Assembly (NCBI RefSeq): GCF_014207955.1
Contig: NZ_JACHLK010000014.1
Span: 1-64,000, forward strand
Direction: 5' to 3'
DNA length: 64,000 nt
DNA from: Acidovorax soli
GTDB lineage: Bacteria; Pseudomonadota; Gammaproteobacteria; Burkholderiales; Burkholderiaceae_C
Shown: one piece after another, positions 1-9,227 of the stretch
How positions within the stretch are numbered: position 1 is the stretch's first letter
How the letters are laid out: each line of letters starts with the position of its first letter
The notes under the pieces: generated by a model
The model's database searches: none
Told to the model about the DNA's origin: nothing
The model's input: only the letters and a program-made list of their open reading frames with translations
Position numbers and translations under genes: made by a program

Positions 1-147
1 CATGTCCTCGCACACCTGTTCACCATGTCCCCGGTCTATACATGCGCAAAAAGAAAGTAGGTGCGCCGCCGGGCGCACATCCCGGCTCCCGCCCTCAACG
101 CAAGCATGCCGCTTAAAAATCAGGACAAGGGGACCAGGGATGAGTCC
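1..147. other. left-edge stretch without a supported gene
   Basis: No convincing gene is visible before the end of panC. A short + frame gives a basic 24-residue peptide (ATG at 42, TAA ending at 116), which could be the tail of a protein starting to the left of the window. Its third-position GC is low compared with every real gene here, so I do not call it. Confidence 0.3.
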
Positions 148-990
148 TCAAAACTCCCAGTTGTCAATCAACCGCGTAGCCCCCAACCGCGCCGCCCCCA
201 AAACCACCAGCGATCCTGCTGCGTCCCCAGCCGCGGCAGGCTGCAAATCCCCCCGCCGCCGCACCGTCAGATAGTCCGGCTGCCACCCCCGCGCCCGCAA
301 CCCATCCATCGCCTGCTGTTCCAGCTCCAACCCGCTCGACGGCTGCTGCTCCCAGCGCGCAGCCAGCTGGCGCAAGGCCTGCGACAAGGCCACCGCCTCC
401 TGCCGTTCCTGCAGGCCCAGGTAGCCGTTGCGCGAGCTCAGGGCCAGGCCGTCGGGCGCGCGGCGGGTCTCGCCGGCCACCACGGTGATGGGCAGTGCGA
501 ACTGGCGCACCATCTGGCGGATCACCATGAGCTGCTGGTAGTCCTTCTTGCCGAACACCGCCGTGCCGCCGCTGGCACCCAGCACGCAGGCAAACAGCTT
601 CATCACCACGGTGGCCACGCCGGTGAAGAAGCCGGGGCGAAAGTGGCCTTCCAGCATGTCGGCCAGGGCCGGGTCCGGCTGCACCTTGAAGGTCTGGGGC
701 TCGGGGTAGAGGTCGGCCTCGCGTGGGGCGAACAGCACGTCGCAGCCGGCAGCCTGCAGGCGGTTGCAGTCGGCCTCCCAGGTGCGCGGGTAGCTGTCGA
801 AGTCCTCGTGCGGCAGGAACTGCAGGCGGTTCACGAAGATGCTGGCCACCGTCACGTCGCCCAGGGGCCGCGCCTGCTCGACCAGCGCGATGTGGCCGTC
901 GTGCAGGTTGCCCATGGTGGGCACGAAAGCCGGGCGGCGGTAGGGGGCCAGGGCCTGGCGCAGGTCGTCGATGGTGTGGGCGATGAGCAT
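148..990 (-). CDS. panC: pantothenate synthetase
   Basis: PanC joins pantoate and beta-alanine, using ATP, to make pantothenate in the cytoplasm (last step of vitamin B5 synthesis). The 280-residue product is of normal family length. The HIGH-like nucleotide-binding motif MGNLHDGH is at residues 26-33, followed by the conserved FGKKDYQQL and ALSSRN (KMSKS-like) segments. I chose the ATG at 990 because [10 protein letters not shown] matches the usual N-terminus; an in-frame start at 1047 would only add an unrelated 19-residue leader. It lies 57 bp downstream of panB and is probably co-transcribed with it. No strong Shine-Dalgarno is seen. Confidence 0.95.
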   Translation of the reverse strand: MLIAHTIDDLRQALAPYRRPAFVPTMGNLHDGHIALVEQARPLGDVTVASIFVNRLQFLPHEDFDSYPRTWEADCNRLQAAGCDVLFAPREADLYPEPQTFKVQPDPALADMLEGHFRPGFFTGVATVVMKLFACVLGASGGTAVFGKKDYQQLMVIRQMVRQFALPITVVAGETRRAPDGLALSSRNGYLGLQERQEAVALSQALRQLAARWEQQPSSGLELEQQAMDGLRARGWQPDYLTVRRRGDLQPAAAGDAAGSLVVLGAARLGATRLIDNWEF

Positions 991-1047
991 GGGGAACGAA
1001 CGAGAAGAAAAGAAAACGGATGGATCGGTGCAGGAGGCGGTCGGCAA

Positions 1048-1929
1048 CTACCAGGCATGCAGGGTGTTGTCGGGAAAGCGGCCCTCCTTGACGGAGCGCA
1101 CATAGGCCCCGATGGCGCCGCGCACGCTGCCGGCGTCCTGCATGAAGTTGTGGACGAACTTCGGGTTCTTGCCCAGGTTCATGCCCAGCATGTCGTGCAA
1201 CACCAGCACCTGGCCGGCCGTGCCGTTGCCTGCGCCGATGCCGATGGTGTGGCAGTGCGGCAACTCGGCCGTGAGGTCGGCGGCGAGCACGGCGGGCACC
1301 ATCTCCAGCACCAGCATGGCGGCGCCCGCGTCCTGCAGTTCGTGCGCCTCCTTGCGCAGCGTGCGCGCGGCATCGTCGCTGCGGCCCTGCACGCGGTAGC
1401 CGCCCAGGGCGTGCACCGTCTGCGGCGTCAGGCCCAGGTGGGCGCAGACCGGCACGCCGCGCTGCACCAGAAATTCCACCGTGGGCGCGGTCCAGCCGCC
1501 GCCTTCGAGCTTGACCATGTGGGCGCCCGCCTGCATCAGCACACAGGCGCTGCGCAGCGCCTGTTCGCGGCTCTCGGCATAGGTGCCATAAGGCAGGTCG
1601 GCCACCAGCCAGGCCGTGCCCTGCACGCGGTGCAGTCCGCGCGCCACGCTGGCCGTGTGGTAGGCCATGGTGTCCAGGGTGACGCCCACGGTGCTGGGCA
1701 GGCCCTGGCAGACCATGCCCAGCGAATCGCCGACCAGGATGCACTCGACACCTGCCGCATCGGCGACGGCCGCAAAGGTCGCGTCGTAGGCCGTGAGCAT
1801 GCATATCTTTTCGCCCGCTGCGCGCATCTGCGCCAGGCGCGGCAGGCTCAGGGGGCGGCGCTGCGGCAGTGGCGATGCCGGCGGCAGCGTGCCGTAGGGC
1901 GTTGCGGAGGAAGGCGTCGGATCGGTCAT
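1048..1929 (-). CDS. panB: 3-methyl-2-oxobutanoate hydroxymethyltransferase
   Basis: PanB transfers a hydroxymethyl group from 5,10-methylene-tetrahydrofolate to alpha-ketoisovalerate, giving ketopantoate. The 293-residue TIM-barrel protein has the family signatures [17 protein letters not shown] (Mg/ketoacid site), VKLEGG and IGIGAG. The start at 1929 follows an AGGGA-type ribosome site, and the first ~25 residues are a proline-rich extension common in this family. It is first in a panB-panC unit and divergent from nadC, with 100 bp between the starts. panD is 14 kb away in a different unit. Confidence 0.95.
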   Translation of the reverse strand: MTDPTPSSATPYGTLPPASPLPQRRPLSLPRLAQMRAAGEKICMLTAYDATFAAVADAAGVECILVGDSLGMVCQGLPSTVGVTLDTMAYHTASVARGLHRVQGTAWLVADLPYGTYAESREQALRSACVLMQAGAHMVKLEGGGWTAPTVEFLVQRGVPVCAHLGLTPQTVHALGGYRVQGRSDDAARTLRKEAHELQDAGAAMLVLEMVPAVLAADLTAELPHCHTIGIGAGNGTAGQVLVLHDMLGMNLGKNPKFVHNFMQDAGSVRGAIGAYVRSVKEGRFPDNTLHAW

Positions 1930-2029
1930 GGGGCGTCCCTGGACAAAAATTGCCGGGAGTCTAGGTCCTTTGCAGCCGGGACAGCGGTGTCCCAGTTTCG
2001 TGTTCCAGAAGTCGCTATGCTCGCGCCCC

Positions 2030-2902
2030 ATGACCCATCCCAGCGACGATGAAAAAAGTGCCGACGTGGCAGCCCTGGCCCGTGCCGATGTGGCCCGCGC
2101 CCTGGCCGAAGACGTGGGCAGCGGCGACCTCACCGCCGGCCTGATCGACCCCGCGCGCCGCGCACGTGCGCGCATCCTGGCGCGCGAATCTGCCGTGATC
2201 TGCGGCAGCCCCTGGGTGGAGGCGGCCCTGCGTGCGCTCGACCCCGGCGTGCAACTGACCTGGCATGTGGCCGAGGGCCAGCGCTGCAACGCCGACCAGG
2301 TGGTGCTGGAGATCGAGGGCAGCGCCCGCGCGCTGCTCAGTGCCGAGCGCACGGCGCTCAACTTTTTGCAACTGCTCTCGGCCGTGGCCACCAAGACGGC
2401 CACCTATGCGGACGTGGTGGCGGGCACGCGCGCGCGCATCGTCGACACGCGCAAGACCCTGCCCGGCCTGCGCCTGGCGCAGAAGTACGCCGTGCGCGTG
2501 GGCGGCGGCACCAACCACCGCATCGGCCTGCACGACGCGGTGCTGATCAAGGAAAACCACATCGCCGCGGCCGGTGGCGTGACGGCCGTGCTGCGCGCCG
2601 CGCAGCAGCAGGTGGGCGCGCGCGCCGCCTTCATCGAGATCGAGGTGGAGACCCTGGCCCAGCTGACCGAGGCGCTCGACGCCGGTGCCACCATGGTGCT
2701 GCTCGACAACATGCCCCTGGCCATGCTGCACGAGGCCGTGCGCCTCAATGCGGGCCGCGCCATCCTCGAAATCTCGGGCGGCGTCACGCTCGATGGCCTG
2801 CGCGAACTGGCCGAGACCGGGGTGGACCGCATCTCCATCGGCACCCTCACCAAGGACGTCAAGGCCACCGATTTCTCGATGCGCCTGCAGGAGCTGTCAT
2901 GA
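2030..2902 (+). CDS. nadC: nicotinate-nucleotide pyrophosphorylase (carboxylating)
   Basis: NadC (quinolinate phosphoribosyltransferase) converts quinolinate and PRPP into nicotinate mononucleotide, with loss of CO2. The 290-residue protein has the expected N-terminal (E)DVGSGDLT, central [10 protein letters not shown] and [13 protein letters not shown] phosphate/quinolinate-binding segments, and VLIKENH. The ATG at 2030 is chosen because the homologous region begins soon after it; no Shine-Dalgarno precedes it, and a TATGCT hexamer at 2016 would put a transcript start within a few bases of the ATG. The stop overlaps the nadA start (ATGA), indicating translational coupling. Confidence 0.95.
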   Translation: MTHPSDDEKSADVAALARADVARALAEDVGSGDLTAGLIDPARRARARILARESAVICGSPWVEAALRALDPGVQLTWHVAEGQRCNADQVVLEIEGSARALLSAERTALNFLQLLSAVATKTATYADVVAGTRARIVDTRKTLPGLRLAQKYAVRVGGGTNHRIGLHDAVLIKENHIAAAGGVTAVLRAAQQQVGARAAFIEIEVETLAQLTEALDAGATMVLLDNMPLAMLHEAVRLNAGRAILEISGGVTLDGLRELAETGVDRISIGTLTKDVKATDFSMRLQELS

Positions 2903-4041
2903 CCGAGGCGATGGTGCTGAACCGCATCGAGGTCGAGTACGACCAGCCGCTCACGGTGCTGGAAGACGGCGGCGCTGTGTGCTCCACGAAGCACGCCTGG
3001 GCGCGCGTGCCGCCCGAGCCCTCGCAGGCCGAGCGTGCAGCGCTCAAGGACCGCATCCGCCGCCTGCTCAAGGCAAAGAACGCGGTCATGGTCTCGCACT
3101 ACTACGTGCACCCGGACCTGCAGGACCTGGCCGAGGAGACCGGCGGCCTGGTCAGCGATTCGCTGGAGATGGCGCGCTTCGGCCGCGACCATGCGGCGCA
3201 GACCCTGGTGGTCTCGGGCGTGCGCTTCATGGGCGAGACGGCCAAGATCCTCTCGCCCGAGAAGACCGTGCTCATGCCCGACCTCGATGCCACCTGCTCG
3301 CTCGACCTGGGCTGCCCGGTGGACGAATTCAGCGCCTTCTGCGATGCCCACCCGGACCGCACGGTGGTGGTGTACGCCAACACCAGCGCCGCCGTGAAGG
3401 CACGCGCCGACTGGCTTGTGACATCGAGCTGCGCGCTCGAGATCGTCGCAGCGCTCAAGGCCGCGGGCCACAAGATCCTGTGGGCGCCCGACCGCCACCT
3501 GGGCGCCTACATCCAGCGCGAGACCGGGGCCGACATGCTGTTCTGGAACGGCGCCTGCATCGTGCACGACGAGTTCAAGGCCTTCGAGCTCGAAGCGCTG
3601 AAAAAGGAGCACCCTGGCGCCAAGGTGCTGGTGCACCCCGAAAGCCCCGCCGATGTGGTGGCCCTGGCCGATGCGGTGGGCTCGACCTCGGCCATCCTCA
3701 AGGCCGCGCGTGAGATGGATGCGCGCGAGTTCATCGTTGCCACCGACAACGGCATGATGCACAAGCTGCGCATGCTCAACCCTGGCAAGGTCTTCTACGA
3801 GGCCCCCACCGCGGGCAACAGCGCCACCTGCAAGAGCTGCGCGCACTGCCCCTGGATGGCGATGAACGGCCTGGCCGATGTGGCGCGGGTGCTCGAAACC
3901 GGGGCCAATGCGGTCCATGTGGACCCGGCGCTGATCCCGCGCGCGCGCCAGCCCATCGATCGCATGCTGGCCTTCACCGCAGCGCTCAAGAGCGGACAAC
4001 AGCCCGCGGCGGGGCTGGTGCCGCACCTGGGCGCGGCCTGA
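2899..4041 (+). CDS. nadA: quinolinate synthase A
   Basis: NadA condenses iminoaspartate (made by NadB) with dihydroxyacetone phosphate to give quinolinate, using a 4Fe-4S cluster. The 380-residue product has the family segments [34 protein letters not shown] and [11 protein letters not shown], which supply the cluster cysteines. It overlaps nadC by four bases (ATGA). The third enzyme of the pathway, NadB, is encoded 13 kb away on the other strand. Confidence 0.96.
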   Translation: MTEAMVLNRIEVEYDQPLTVLEDGGAVCSTKHAWARVPPEPSQAERAALKDRIRRLLKAKNAVMVSHYYVHPDLQDLAEETGGLVSDSLEMARFGRDHAAQTLVVSGVRFMGETAKILSPEKTVLMPDLDATCSLDLGCPVDEFSAFCDAHPDRTVVVYANTSAAVKARADWLVTSSCALEIVAALKAAGHKILWAPDRHLGAYIQRETGADMLFWNGACIVHDEFKAFELEALKKEHPGAKVLVHPESPADVVALADAVGSTSAILKAAREMDAREFIVATDNGMMHKLRMLNPGKVFYEAPTAGNSATCKSCAHCPWMAMNGLADVARVLETGANAVHVDPALIPRARQPIDRMLAFTAALKSGQQPAAGLVPHLGAA

Positions 4042-4083
4042 CCGTTCCCCTGACCTGGCCGCCCCCGGGGCGGCGCGATTGCC

Positions 4084-5871
4084 GTGACCACCGCCCATTC
4101 CCGCATCGACTTCACCCTGCCGCAAGGGGGCGCTGGTGCACGCCTGCGCCATGCCTTCGGTCCGCCGCGCGACGTGCTCGTGGCCCGTGGATTGCACGAG
4201 GTGCGCGGTGTGCTCGATGCCGTGCATGCGGCCGCACAGGCCGGTGCCTGGTGCATCGGCTATGTGCGCTACGAAGCGGCGGCGGCCTTCGATACGGCCC
4301 TGCAGACCCACGCCGCTGACGGGCCGCTGGCCTGGTTCTCGGTGCACGACCAGGCCTTGCCGTGGCCTGATGCCCTGGGGGCCGATGCGCCCGCCGAGGT
4401 GGCATGGACACCCGGCCTGCCGCGCGGCGAATTCGATGCGGCCCTGGACCGCATCCAGCAGGCCATCCGCGATGGCGAGGTCTACCAGGTCAACTACACC
4501 GCGCCCTTGCATGGGGCCTTGCAGGGCAGCGCCGACGCCCTGTTCGCTGCGCTGCACCGCACCCAGCCCGAGGGCTACTGCGCGCACATCGATGCCGGCG
4601 GCACCCAGGTGCTGTCGGTCTCGCCCGAACTGTTCTTCGACTGGACCAGCGATGCCGCGGGTGGCGACATCCTGGCGCGCCCAATGAAGGGCACGGCACC
4701 GCGCGGCGCCACGCCCGAGGCCGACGCTGCGCAGGCCGAGTACCTGCGCACGGCGCCCAAGGAGCGGGCCGAGAACGTGATGGTCGTGGACCTGCTGCGC
4801 AACGACCTCTCGCGCATCGCGCAACCGCACAGCGTGCGCGTGCCGCGCCTGTTCCACACCCAGGCCCTGCCCACGGTGTGGCAGATGACCTCCGATGTGC
4901 AGGCGCGCACGCGGGCCGGCACCACGCTGGCGGATGTGTTCGCAGCGCTGTTCCCCTGCGGCTCGGTCACGGGGGCGCCCAAGGTGCGTGCCATGCAGCT
5001 CATCCGCGAACTCGAGCCCGCGCCGCGCGGTGTGTACTGCGGCGCCGTGGGCGTGGTGCGCCCGCACGGGCCACCCGGCGAGGGCGGCGTGGCCGCGACC
5101 TTCAATGTGCCGATCCGCACGGTGGTGTTGCAAGCGCAGGGCGCGGTGGTGCAAGCCACCTGCGGCATCGGCAGCGGCATCACCTCGGGCGCCGAGGCCG
5201 AGGCCGAATGGCACGAATGGCGCCACAAGCGCGCCTTCGTGGAGCGCGCCAGCGCCGCATTCGATCTGCTCGAAACCCTGGCGCTCGATGGCGGACAGCT
5301 CCGCCATCTGGCGGACCACTTGGCGCGCATGGCCGCGGCCGCAGCACACTTCGGCTACCCCTGGGACGCCGCCCGCGTGCAGGCCTGCCTGCAGGCCCTG
5401 GTGGTGCAACACGCCCAGGGCGCCTGGCGTGTGCGCCTGCTGCTGGACAGCCGGGGCGCGCCGCGCGCCGAGGCCTTTGCGCTGCAACCCACGCCCACCC
5501 CGGTGCGCCTGCGCCTGGCGCACCGTGCCTTCGACGAGGCCGACAGCGAGTTCGTGCGCCACAAGACCACGCGCCGCGCGCACTACGCCGCCTTTGCGCC
5601 CACGGCCCCGGGCGTGTTCGACACGCTGCTGTGGAACCGCGCGGGCGAGATCACCGAGGGCACCTTCGGCAACATCGCCATGCGCCTGGACGGCCGCTGG
5701 GTCACGCCGCCGCTGGCCTGCGGCCTGCTGCCCGGCGTGGGCCGTGCCGTGGCCCTGCGCGAGGGGCGTGTGGCCGAGGCCGTGGTGCGCATCGAAGACC
5801 TGCCGCGCGTGGACGGCTGGGCCTTCATCAACAGCCTGCGCGGCTGGCTGCCTGCCGAACTGCTGGCCTGA
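4084..5871 (+). CDS. pabBC: aminodeoxychorismate synthase component I fused to aminodeoxychorismate lyase
   Basis: This 595-residue fusion would make 4-aminobenzoate for folate from chorismate. The N-terminal part (about 1-345) is a chorismate-binding domain with RPMKGTAPRG (the Lys form typical of PabB, not the Ala of TrpE) and CGSVTGAPKVRAM. The C-terminal part (about 365-595) is a class IV aminotransferase-type lyase with EITEGTFGNIA and a conserved end. A PabA glutaminase is not in the window. The start is GTG at 4084, 42 bp after nadA; the gap holds a GC-rich palindrome (4058-4074), so linkage to nadCA is uncertain. Confidence 0.93.
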   Translation: MTTAHSRIDFTLPQGGAGARLRHAFGPPRDVLVARGLHEVRGVLDAVHAAAQAGAWCIGYVRYEAAAAFDTALQTHAADGPLAWFSVHDQALPWPDALGADAPAEVAWTPGLPRGEFDAALDRIQQAIRDGEVYQVNYTAPLHGALQGSADALFAALHRTQPEGYCAHIDAGGTQVLSVSPELFFDWTSDAAGGDILARPMKGTAPRGATPEADAAQAEYLRTAPKERAENVMVVDLLRNDLSRIAQPHSVRVPRLFHTQALPTVWQMTSDVQARTRAGTTLADVFAALFPCGSVTGAPKVRAMQLIRELEPAPRGVYCGAVGVVRPHGPPGEGGVAATFNVPIRTVVLQAQGAVVQATCGIGSGITSGAEAEAEWHEWRHKRAFVERASAAFDLLETLALDGGQLRHLADHLARMAAAAAHFGYPWDAARVQACLQALVVQHAQGAWRVRLLLDSRGAPRAEAFALQPTPTPVRLRLAHRAFDEADSEFVRHKTTRRAHYAAFAPTAPGVFDTLLWNRAGEITEGTFGNIAMRLDGRWVTPPLACGLLPGVGRAVALREGRVAEAVVRIEDLPRVDGWAFINSLRGWLPAELLA

Positions 5872-6120
5872 GCGGCAGGGCCTCGCGCTCCAGCGCACCC
5901 GCCTCCGTGCCCAGGCGCCTGCCCGTGCGTATACACCAGGCGGCGATGCTGTTGCTATGCATGCTTATTTTCCGCTCGGTGCACAAGGGTTTACCCCAGT
6001 ACTGTCACACAGGCTTTTTCTAATCGACGCAGCGCCCCGGCACGGGGTGCCGACCGGCGGGATGCGTGCCCCATGGCACACCATGCCCCGGTGATCTGCC
6101 ATTTCGATAAAGAGAAATCC

Positions 6121-7185
6121 ATGAAACTCAAACCCCTTGCCCTCGCGGCCCTGACCCTTGCCGCTGCCGCCGGTGCCCAGGCGCAGTCCAGCGTCACCCT
6201 CTTTGGCGTGGTCGATGCCTCGCTGGTGCGCATGTCCAGCGACACCAACAGCGTCACCGGCCTGTCCAGCGGCGGCCAGTCCAGCAGCCGGCTGGGCTTT
6301 CGCGGTGTGGAAGACCTCGGTGGCGGCCTGAAGGCCGGCTTCTGGCTCGAAGGCGGCCTGGCCACCGACAACGGCACGGCCGCGGGTTTCCGCTTCGACC
6401 GCCGTTCCACCGTGAGCATCTCGGGCGGCTTCGGTGAAGTGCGCCTGGGCCGCGACAAGTCGCCCGCCTACCTGAACATCGAGACCTTCGATCCCTTCGG
6501 CGACTCCGGCGTGGGCGGCAACAACGGCGCCAACATGGTGGGCAGCGCGAGCTCGGCCGCCGGAACGCCCGAAGGCAGCGCCCCCAAGCGCACCAGCAAC
6601 GGCCTGAACTACCTGCTGCCCGAGATGGGCGGCTTCTACGGCCAGTTGCAGTACGCCCTGGGCGAGCAACCGTCCAACCAGGTCAACAAGCGCATGGGCA
6701 ACTCCCTGGCACTGCGCGCAGGCTACGCCAACGGCCCCCTGAACGTGGCCGTGGCCTTCGGCGAAACCCGCGGTGGCGTGGCCACCGCCAGCTCGGTGGA
6801 CTACAAGGCCAGCAACGTCGGCGTGTCCTACAGCTTCGGCGTGGTCAAGCCCATGGCCCTGTTCGCCACCGAGCGTGGCGCCGGCCGCCGCGTGGACATG
6901 TTCACCCTGGGCGCCACGGTGCCGCTGGGCGTGGGTGAGCTGCGTGCCTCGTATGTCAACTTCAAGCGCAAGGACGTGAACAACGCCGACTCGCAGAAGT
7001 TCGCCATCGGCTACGGCCACAACCTGTCCAAGCGCACGCAGCTGTACGCCACCGTCGCGCGCATCAGCAATGACCGTGCTGCCACGCGCGGCCTGGCCGT
7101 GTCTTCGTCCTCGCTGGGCAGCCCGACCATTGGCGCCGGCAACGACGTCACGGGCTACGAGTTCGGCGTGCGCCACATCTTCTGA
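6121..7185 (+). CDS. Gram-negative general porin (trimeric outer-membrane channel)
   Basis: The 354-residue product starts with a Sec signal peptide (MKLKPLALAALTLAAAAGAQAQ, cut after AQAQ or AQA) and continues SSVTLFGVVDASL, the usual first strand of beta-proteobacterial porins of the OmpC/Omp32 type. The body alternates short amphipathic strands and Gly/Asn-rich turns and ends with the outer-membrane insertion signal FGVRHIF (C-terminal Phe). It is monocistronic, with about 250 bp of non-coding DNA upstream and a terminator hairpin downstream. The substrate cannot be told; Omp32-like porins prefer anions. Confidence 0.92.
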   Translation: MKLKPLALAALTLAAAAGAQAQSSVTLFGVVDASLVRMSSDTNSVTGLSSGGQSSSRLGFRGVEDLGGGLKAGFWLEGGLATDNGTAAGFRFDRRSTVSISGGFGEVRLGRDKSPAYLNIETFDPFGDSGVGGNNGANMVGSASSAAGTPEGSAPKRTSNGLNYLLPEMGGFYGQLQYALGEQPSNQVNKRMGNSLALRAGYANGPLNVAVAFGETRGGVATASSVDYKASNVGVSYSFGVVKPMALFATERGAGRRVDMFTLGATVPLGVGELRASYVNFKRKDVNNADSQKFAIGYGHNLSKRTQLYATVARISNDRAATRGLAVSSSSLGSPTIGAGNDVTGYEFGVRHIF

Positions 7186-7303
7186 CCGCGCTCGGGCCAG
7201 GGCGCCTGTTGCAGCGGGTGCTCCGGCCTGCGGGCCGTGCTGTGTGCCTTCCACACCTGGTGGGGATGCGAGGGGGGCAGCACGGAGTCTCCGTCCCAAA
7301 GAA

Positions 7304-7335
7304 AAAGCCGCCTCGGGCATGCCCAGGGCGGCTTT
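7304..7335. terminator. bidirectional terminator hairpin between porin and tautomerase genes
   Basis: A perfect 9-bp stem (AAAGCCGCC at 7304-7312 paired with GGCGGCTTT at 7327-7335) has A-rich sequence on the left and TTTCC on the right, so it could end transcription in both directions. It lies between convergent genes. The loop contains the self-complementary GGGCATGCCC. Confidence 0.75.
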
Positions 7336-7362
7336 CCTGTTGACGTACCCGGCAGGGCTTGC

Positions 7363-7722
7363 TTACAGCTTTTCCTTGGCGTACGAGCCGCGGTCCATGT
7401 CCACGATTTCCACGCTCAGCTGCACCAGCACACCCTGGGGCCGGGGGGTGAGCTGGCGCAGCACGCCCGCGATCAGGTCCGACAGCTCCTTCTTGGCCTC
7501 GGGCGTGCGGCCCGAGAGCACGCGCAGCTGCGCATGCACGAAGGCGCGCTGCGCCGGGGCCGTGCCGATCTCGAAACTGTCGGCCACCACGAAGCGGGTC
7601 TTGAGGTCCAGCTCGTCCAGCACCTGGGGATGGGCGCACAGCGCGGCATTGAGCGCGGTCAGCGCTTCGGCCTCGGGGTAGTGCGGCAGGTTGCCGGAGT
7701 ACTCGACGATGAGATGGGGCAT
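7363..7722 (-). CDS. 5-carboxymethyl-2-hydroxymuconate delta-isomerase-like tautomerase
   Basis: This 119-residue cytoplasmic protein belongs to the HpcD/CHMI branch of the tautomerase superfamily. Members isomerise 5-carboxymethyl-2-hydroxymuconate in homoprotocatechuate degradation, using the N-terminal proline as general base. That proline is present directly after the initiator (MPHLIVEYSGN). The conserved FVHAQLRVLSGR region and the C-terminal VEIVDMDRGSY fit. No other homoprotocatechuate genes are nearby, so the physiological substrate is open. Confidence 0.8.
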   Translation of the reverse strand: MPHLIVEYSGNLPHYPEAEALTALNAALCAHPQVLDELDLKTRFVVADSFEIGTAPAQRAFVHAQLRVLSGRTPEAKKELSDLIAGVLRQLTPRPQGVLVQLSVEIVDMDRGSYAKEKL

Positions 7723-7811
7723 GGTGGTTCCACGAAGAATCGGTGCACCCGGCAGATGGCCGGTGCGGTGGGCGAAGGCGCCACGGGGTGCGCGGCGCAG
7801 GGTCCGCCAGT

Positions 7812-8735
7812 TTATCGGCTTATCGTGGCGGTGGCTCCGTCCTGCGCTGGCGTGCCGATGGATTGCACGAAGCCGTGCAAGGCCTGCAGCATGGCCATGG
7901 GGGCTTCGATCTGCGGCCAGTGGCCGATGCCGTCGAGTGCCACCACATCCGCATGGGGCACCACCTCGCGGTAGCGCCGGGCCATGTGGGCGCCCGAGTT
8001 GGGGTCGGCGCTGCCATTGATCAGGCGCACGGGCACGGCCTGGGCCACCAGCGGTGCCACCAGGCGATCGCGCAGGGCCATGCGCTCGATGTAGAAGCGC
8101 CCCAGCTGGTGCGAGATGCGCCGCCCCTGGCCATGGTTGAGCAGGGCCCAGAAGTCATCGAGCAGTCCATCCGGGGGCTGCGTGCGCGGCCCGAACAGGC
8201 CCGCCACCGTGCGCTCGAACGCGCGCCGCGGAATGTGCGGCCCCACCCAGCGGCCCAGCGGGGACGAGAGCAGGTGCTGTATCGGCCGTGGTGCATAGGC
8301 TTCGGGGCAGACACCGCCGTTGAGCAACACCAGCGATGCGATGCGGCAGCCCGCCTGCGGCTGCTCGATCCGGCGCGCCAGCATCTCCTGCGCGACGCTC
8401 ACACCCAGGTCGTGGGCGACGATGTGGCAGCGCTGCACACCCCGCTGCGCGAGCAGGGCGTCGAGCAGGTCGGCATGGTCCTGCAGGCGGTAGGCGTGGC
8501 CCTGCGGCTTGTCCGAGAAGCCCATGCCCAGCAGGTCGGGGGCGATCACGTGGTAGCGCGCCGCCAGCGCGTTCCACACGCCATGCCAGTCGTAGGAGCT
8601 GGTGGGGTAGCCATGGACCAGCAGCAGGGTGCTGTCGCCCTGGCCGGCCTCGGCCACGAAGAGGCGCTGGCCCTGGACGGTGGTGTACCGGCCCTGGTCC
8701 TGCCAGCGCTGCAGGGCGGGGGTCAGTGGCTCCAT
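7812..8735 (-). CDS. alpha/beta hydrolase, MEST/epoxide-hydrolase-like
   Basis: This 307-residue alpha/beta hydrolase has an oxyanion-hole motif HGYPTSSYDW near residue 40, a nucleophile elbow with aspartate instead of serine (VAHDLGVSVAQEML), and a C-terminal GIGHWPQ that supplies the catalytic His. The Asp nucleophile is typical of haloalkane dehalogenases and epoxide hydrolases. The motifs SYDWHGVW, GFSDKP and LLNGGVCPE resemble the MEST/PEG1-like clade most closely from memory. The substrate is unknown. The start at 8735 lies 13 bp inside the upstream MAPEG gene, so the two are probably translated from one mRNA. Confidence 0.8.
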   Translation of the reverse strand: MEPLTPALQRWQDQGRYTTVQGQRLFVAEAGQGDSTLLLVHGYPTSSYDWHGVWNALAARYHVIAPDLLGMGFSDKPQGHAYRLQDHADLLDALLAQRGVQRCHIVAHDLGVSVAQEMLARRIEQPQAGCRIASLVLLNGGVCPEAYAPRPIQHLLSSPLGRWVGPHIPRRAFERTVAGLFGPRTQPPDGLLDDFWALLNHGQGRRISHQLGRFYIERMALRDRLVAPLVAQAVPVRLINGSADPNSGAHMARRYREVVPHADVVALDGIGHWPQIEAPMAMLQALHGFVQSIGTPAQDGATATISR

Positions 8736-9121
8736 GCTGCACACACCAGGAGCAGGGTGGCCGCCAACTGGCACAGCAGGGTCAGTGCATGGGCCGCCTG
8801 GCGCCAGGGCAGGCGGCGGCCGAAAGCGGCCGTGCAGTAGAGGACACGGGCCAACACAAAGGCGCTGCAGACCGCTGCCAGTGCCGCCGTCGCCGTGCCG
8901 CCCACCTGGGCCAGCGCCAGCACCAGCAGGCCGAACAGCAGCGACTGCTCCAGCGTGTTGCCGTGCGTGCGCACGGCCACGGCCAGGTCCTTGTGCCCGC
9001 CATCGCCCCAGGTCTGGCGGTGGCGCATGCGCAGGCGCGAGACCTGCAGGGACAGGAGGGTGAGCAGCAGGGCCAGTGCTGCCAGGGTGGCCGAGGCGAT
9101 GGTGAGGGCGGGAGAGGGCAT
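8723..9121 (-). CDS. MAPEG-family membrane protein
   Basis: This 132-residue protein has about four hydrophobic helices and the MAPEG hallmark (H)GNTLEQSLLF near residue 60, with VLARVLYCTAAFGRR in the third helix. MAPEG proteins include glutathione-dependent transferases/peroxidases of the inner membrane; bacterial members are mostly uncharacterised. The ATG at 9121 is used because the upstream in-frame extension is not hydrophobic and would be unusual. It overlaps the start of the MEST-like hydrolase gene by 13 bp. A shared detoxification role is only an inference. Confidence 0.8.
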   Translation of the reverse strand: MPSPALTIASATLAALALLLTLLSLQVSRLRMRHRQTWGDGGHKDLAVAVRTHGNTLEQSLLFGLLVLALAQVGGTATAALAAVCSAFVLARVLYCTAAFGRRLPWRQAAHALTLLCQLAATLLLVCAAWSH

Positions 9122-9227
9122 GTCGTCGAGGGCGGCGCAAGCGCCAGGGAGTGGTTCGCCCAAGGATAGAAATCTGCGCGACGGGTGCCAATAGCACCAA
9201 AGGGCAGGTGCCGGTATCGGCCCCAAT

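Noticed and set aside
4058-4074. Rho-independent terminator between nadA and pabBC
   Set aside because: The palindrome is perfect but has almost no loop and no T tract; it may be just GC-rich spacer.
7812-8735. Calling the hydrolase a haloalkane dehalogenase
   Set aside because: It has the Asp nucleophile, but the first halide-binding position (HGNP in dehalogenases) is HGYP, and the rest matches the MEST-like group better.
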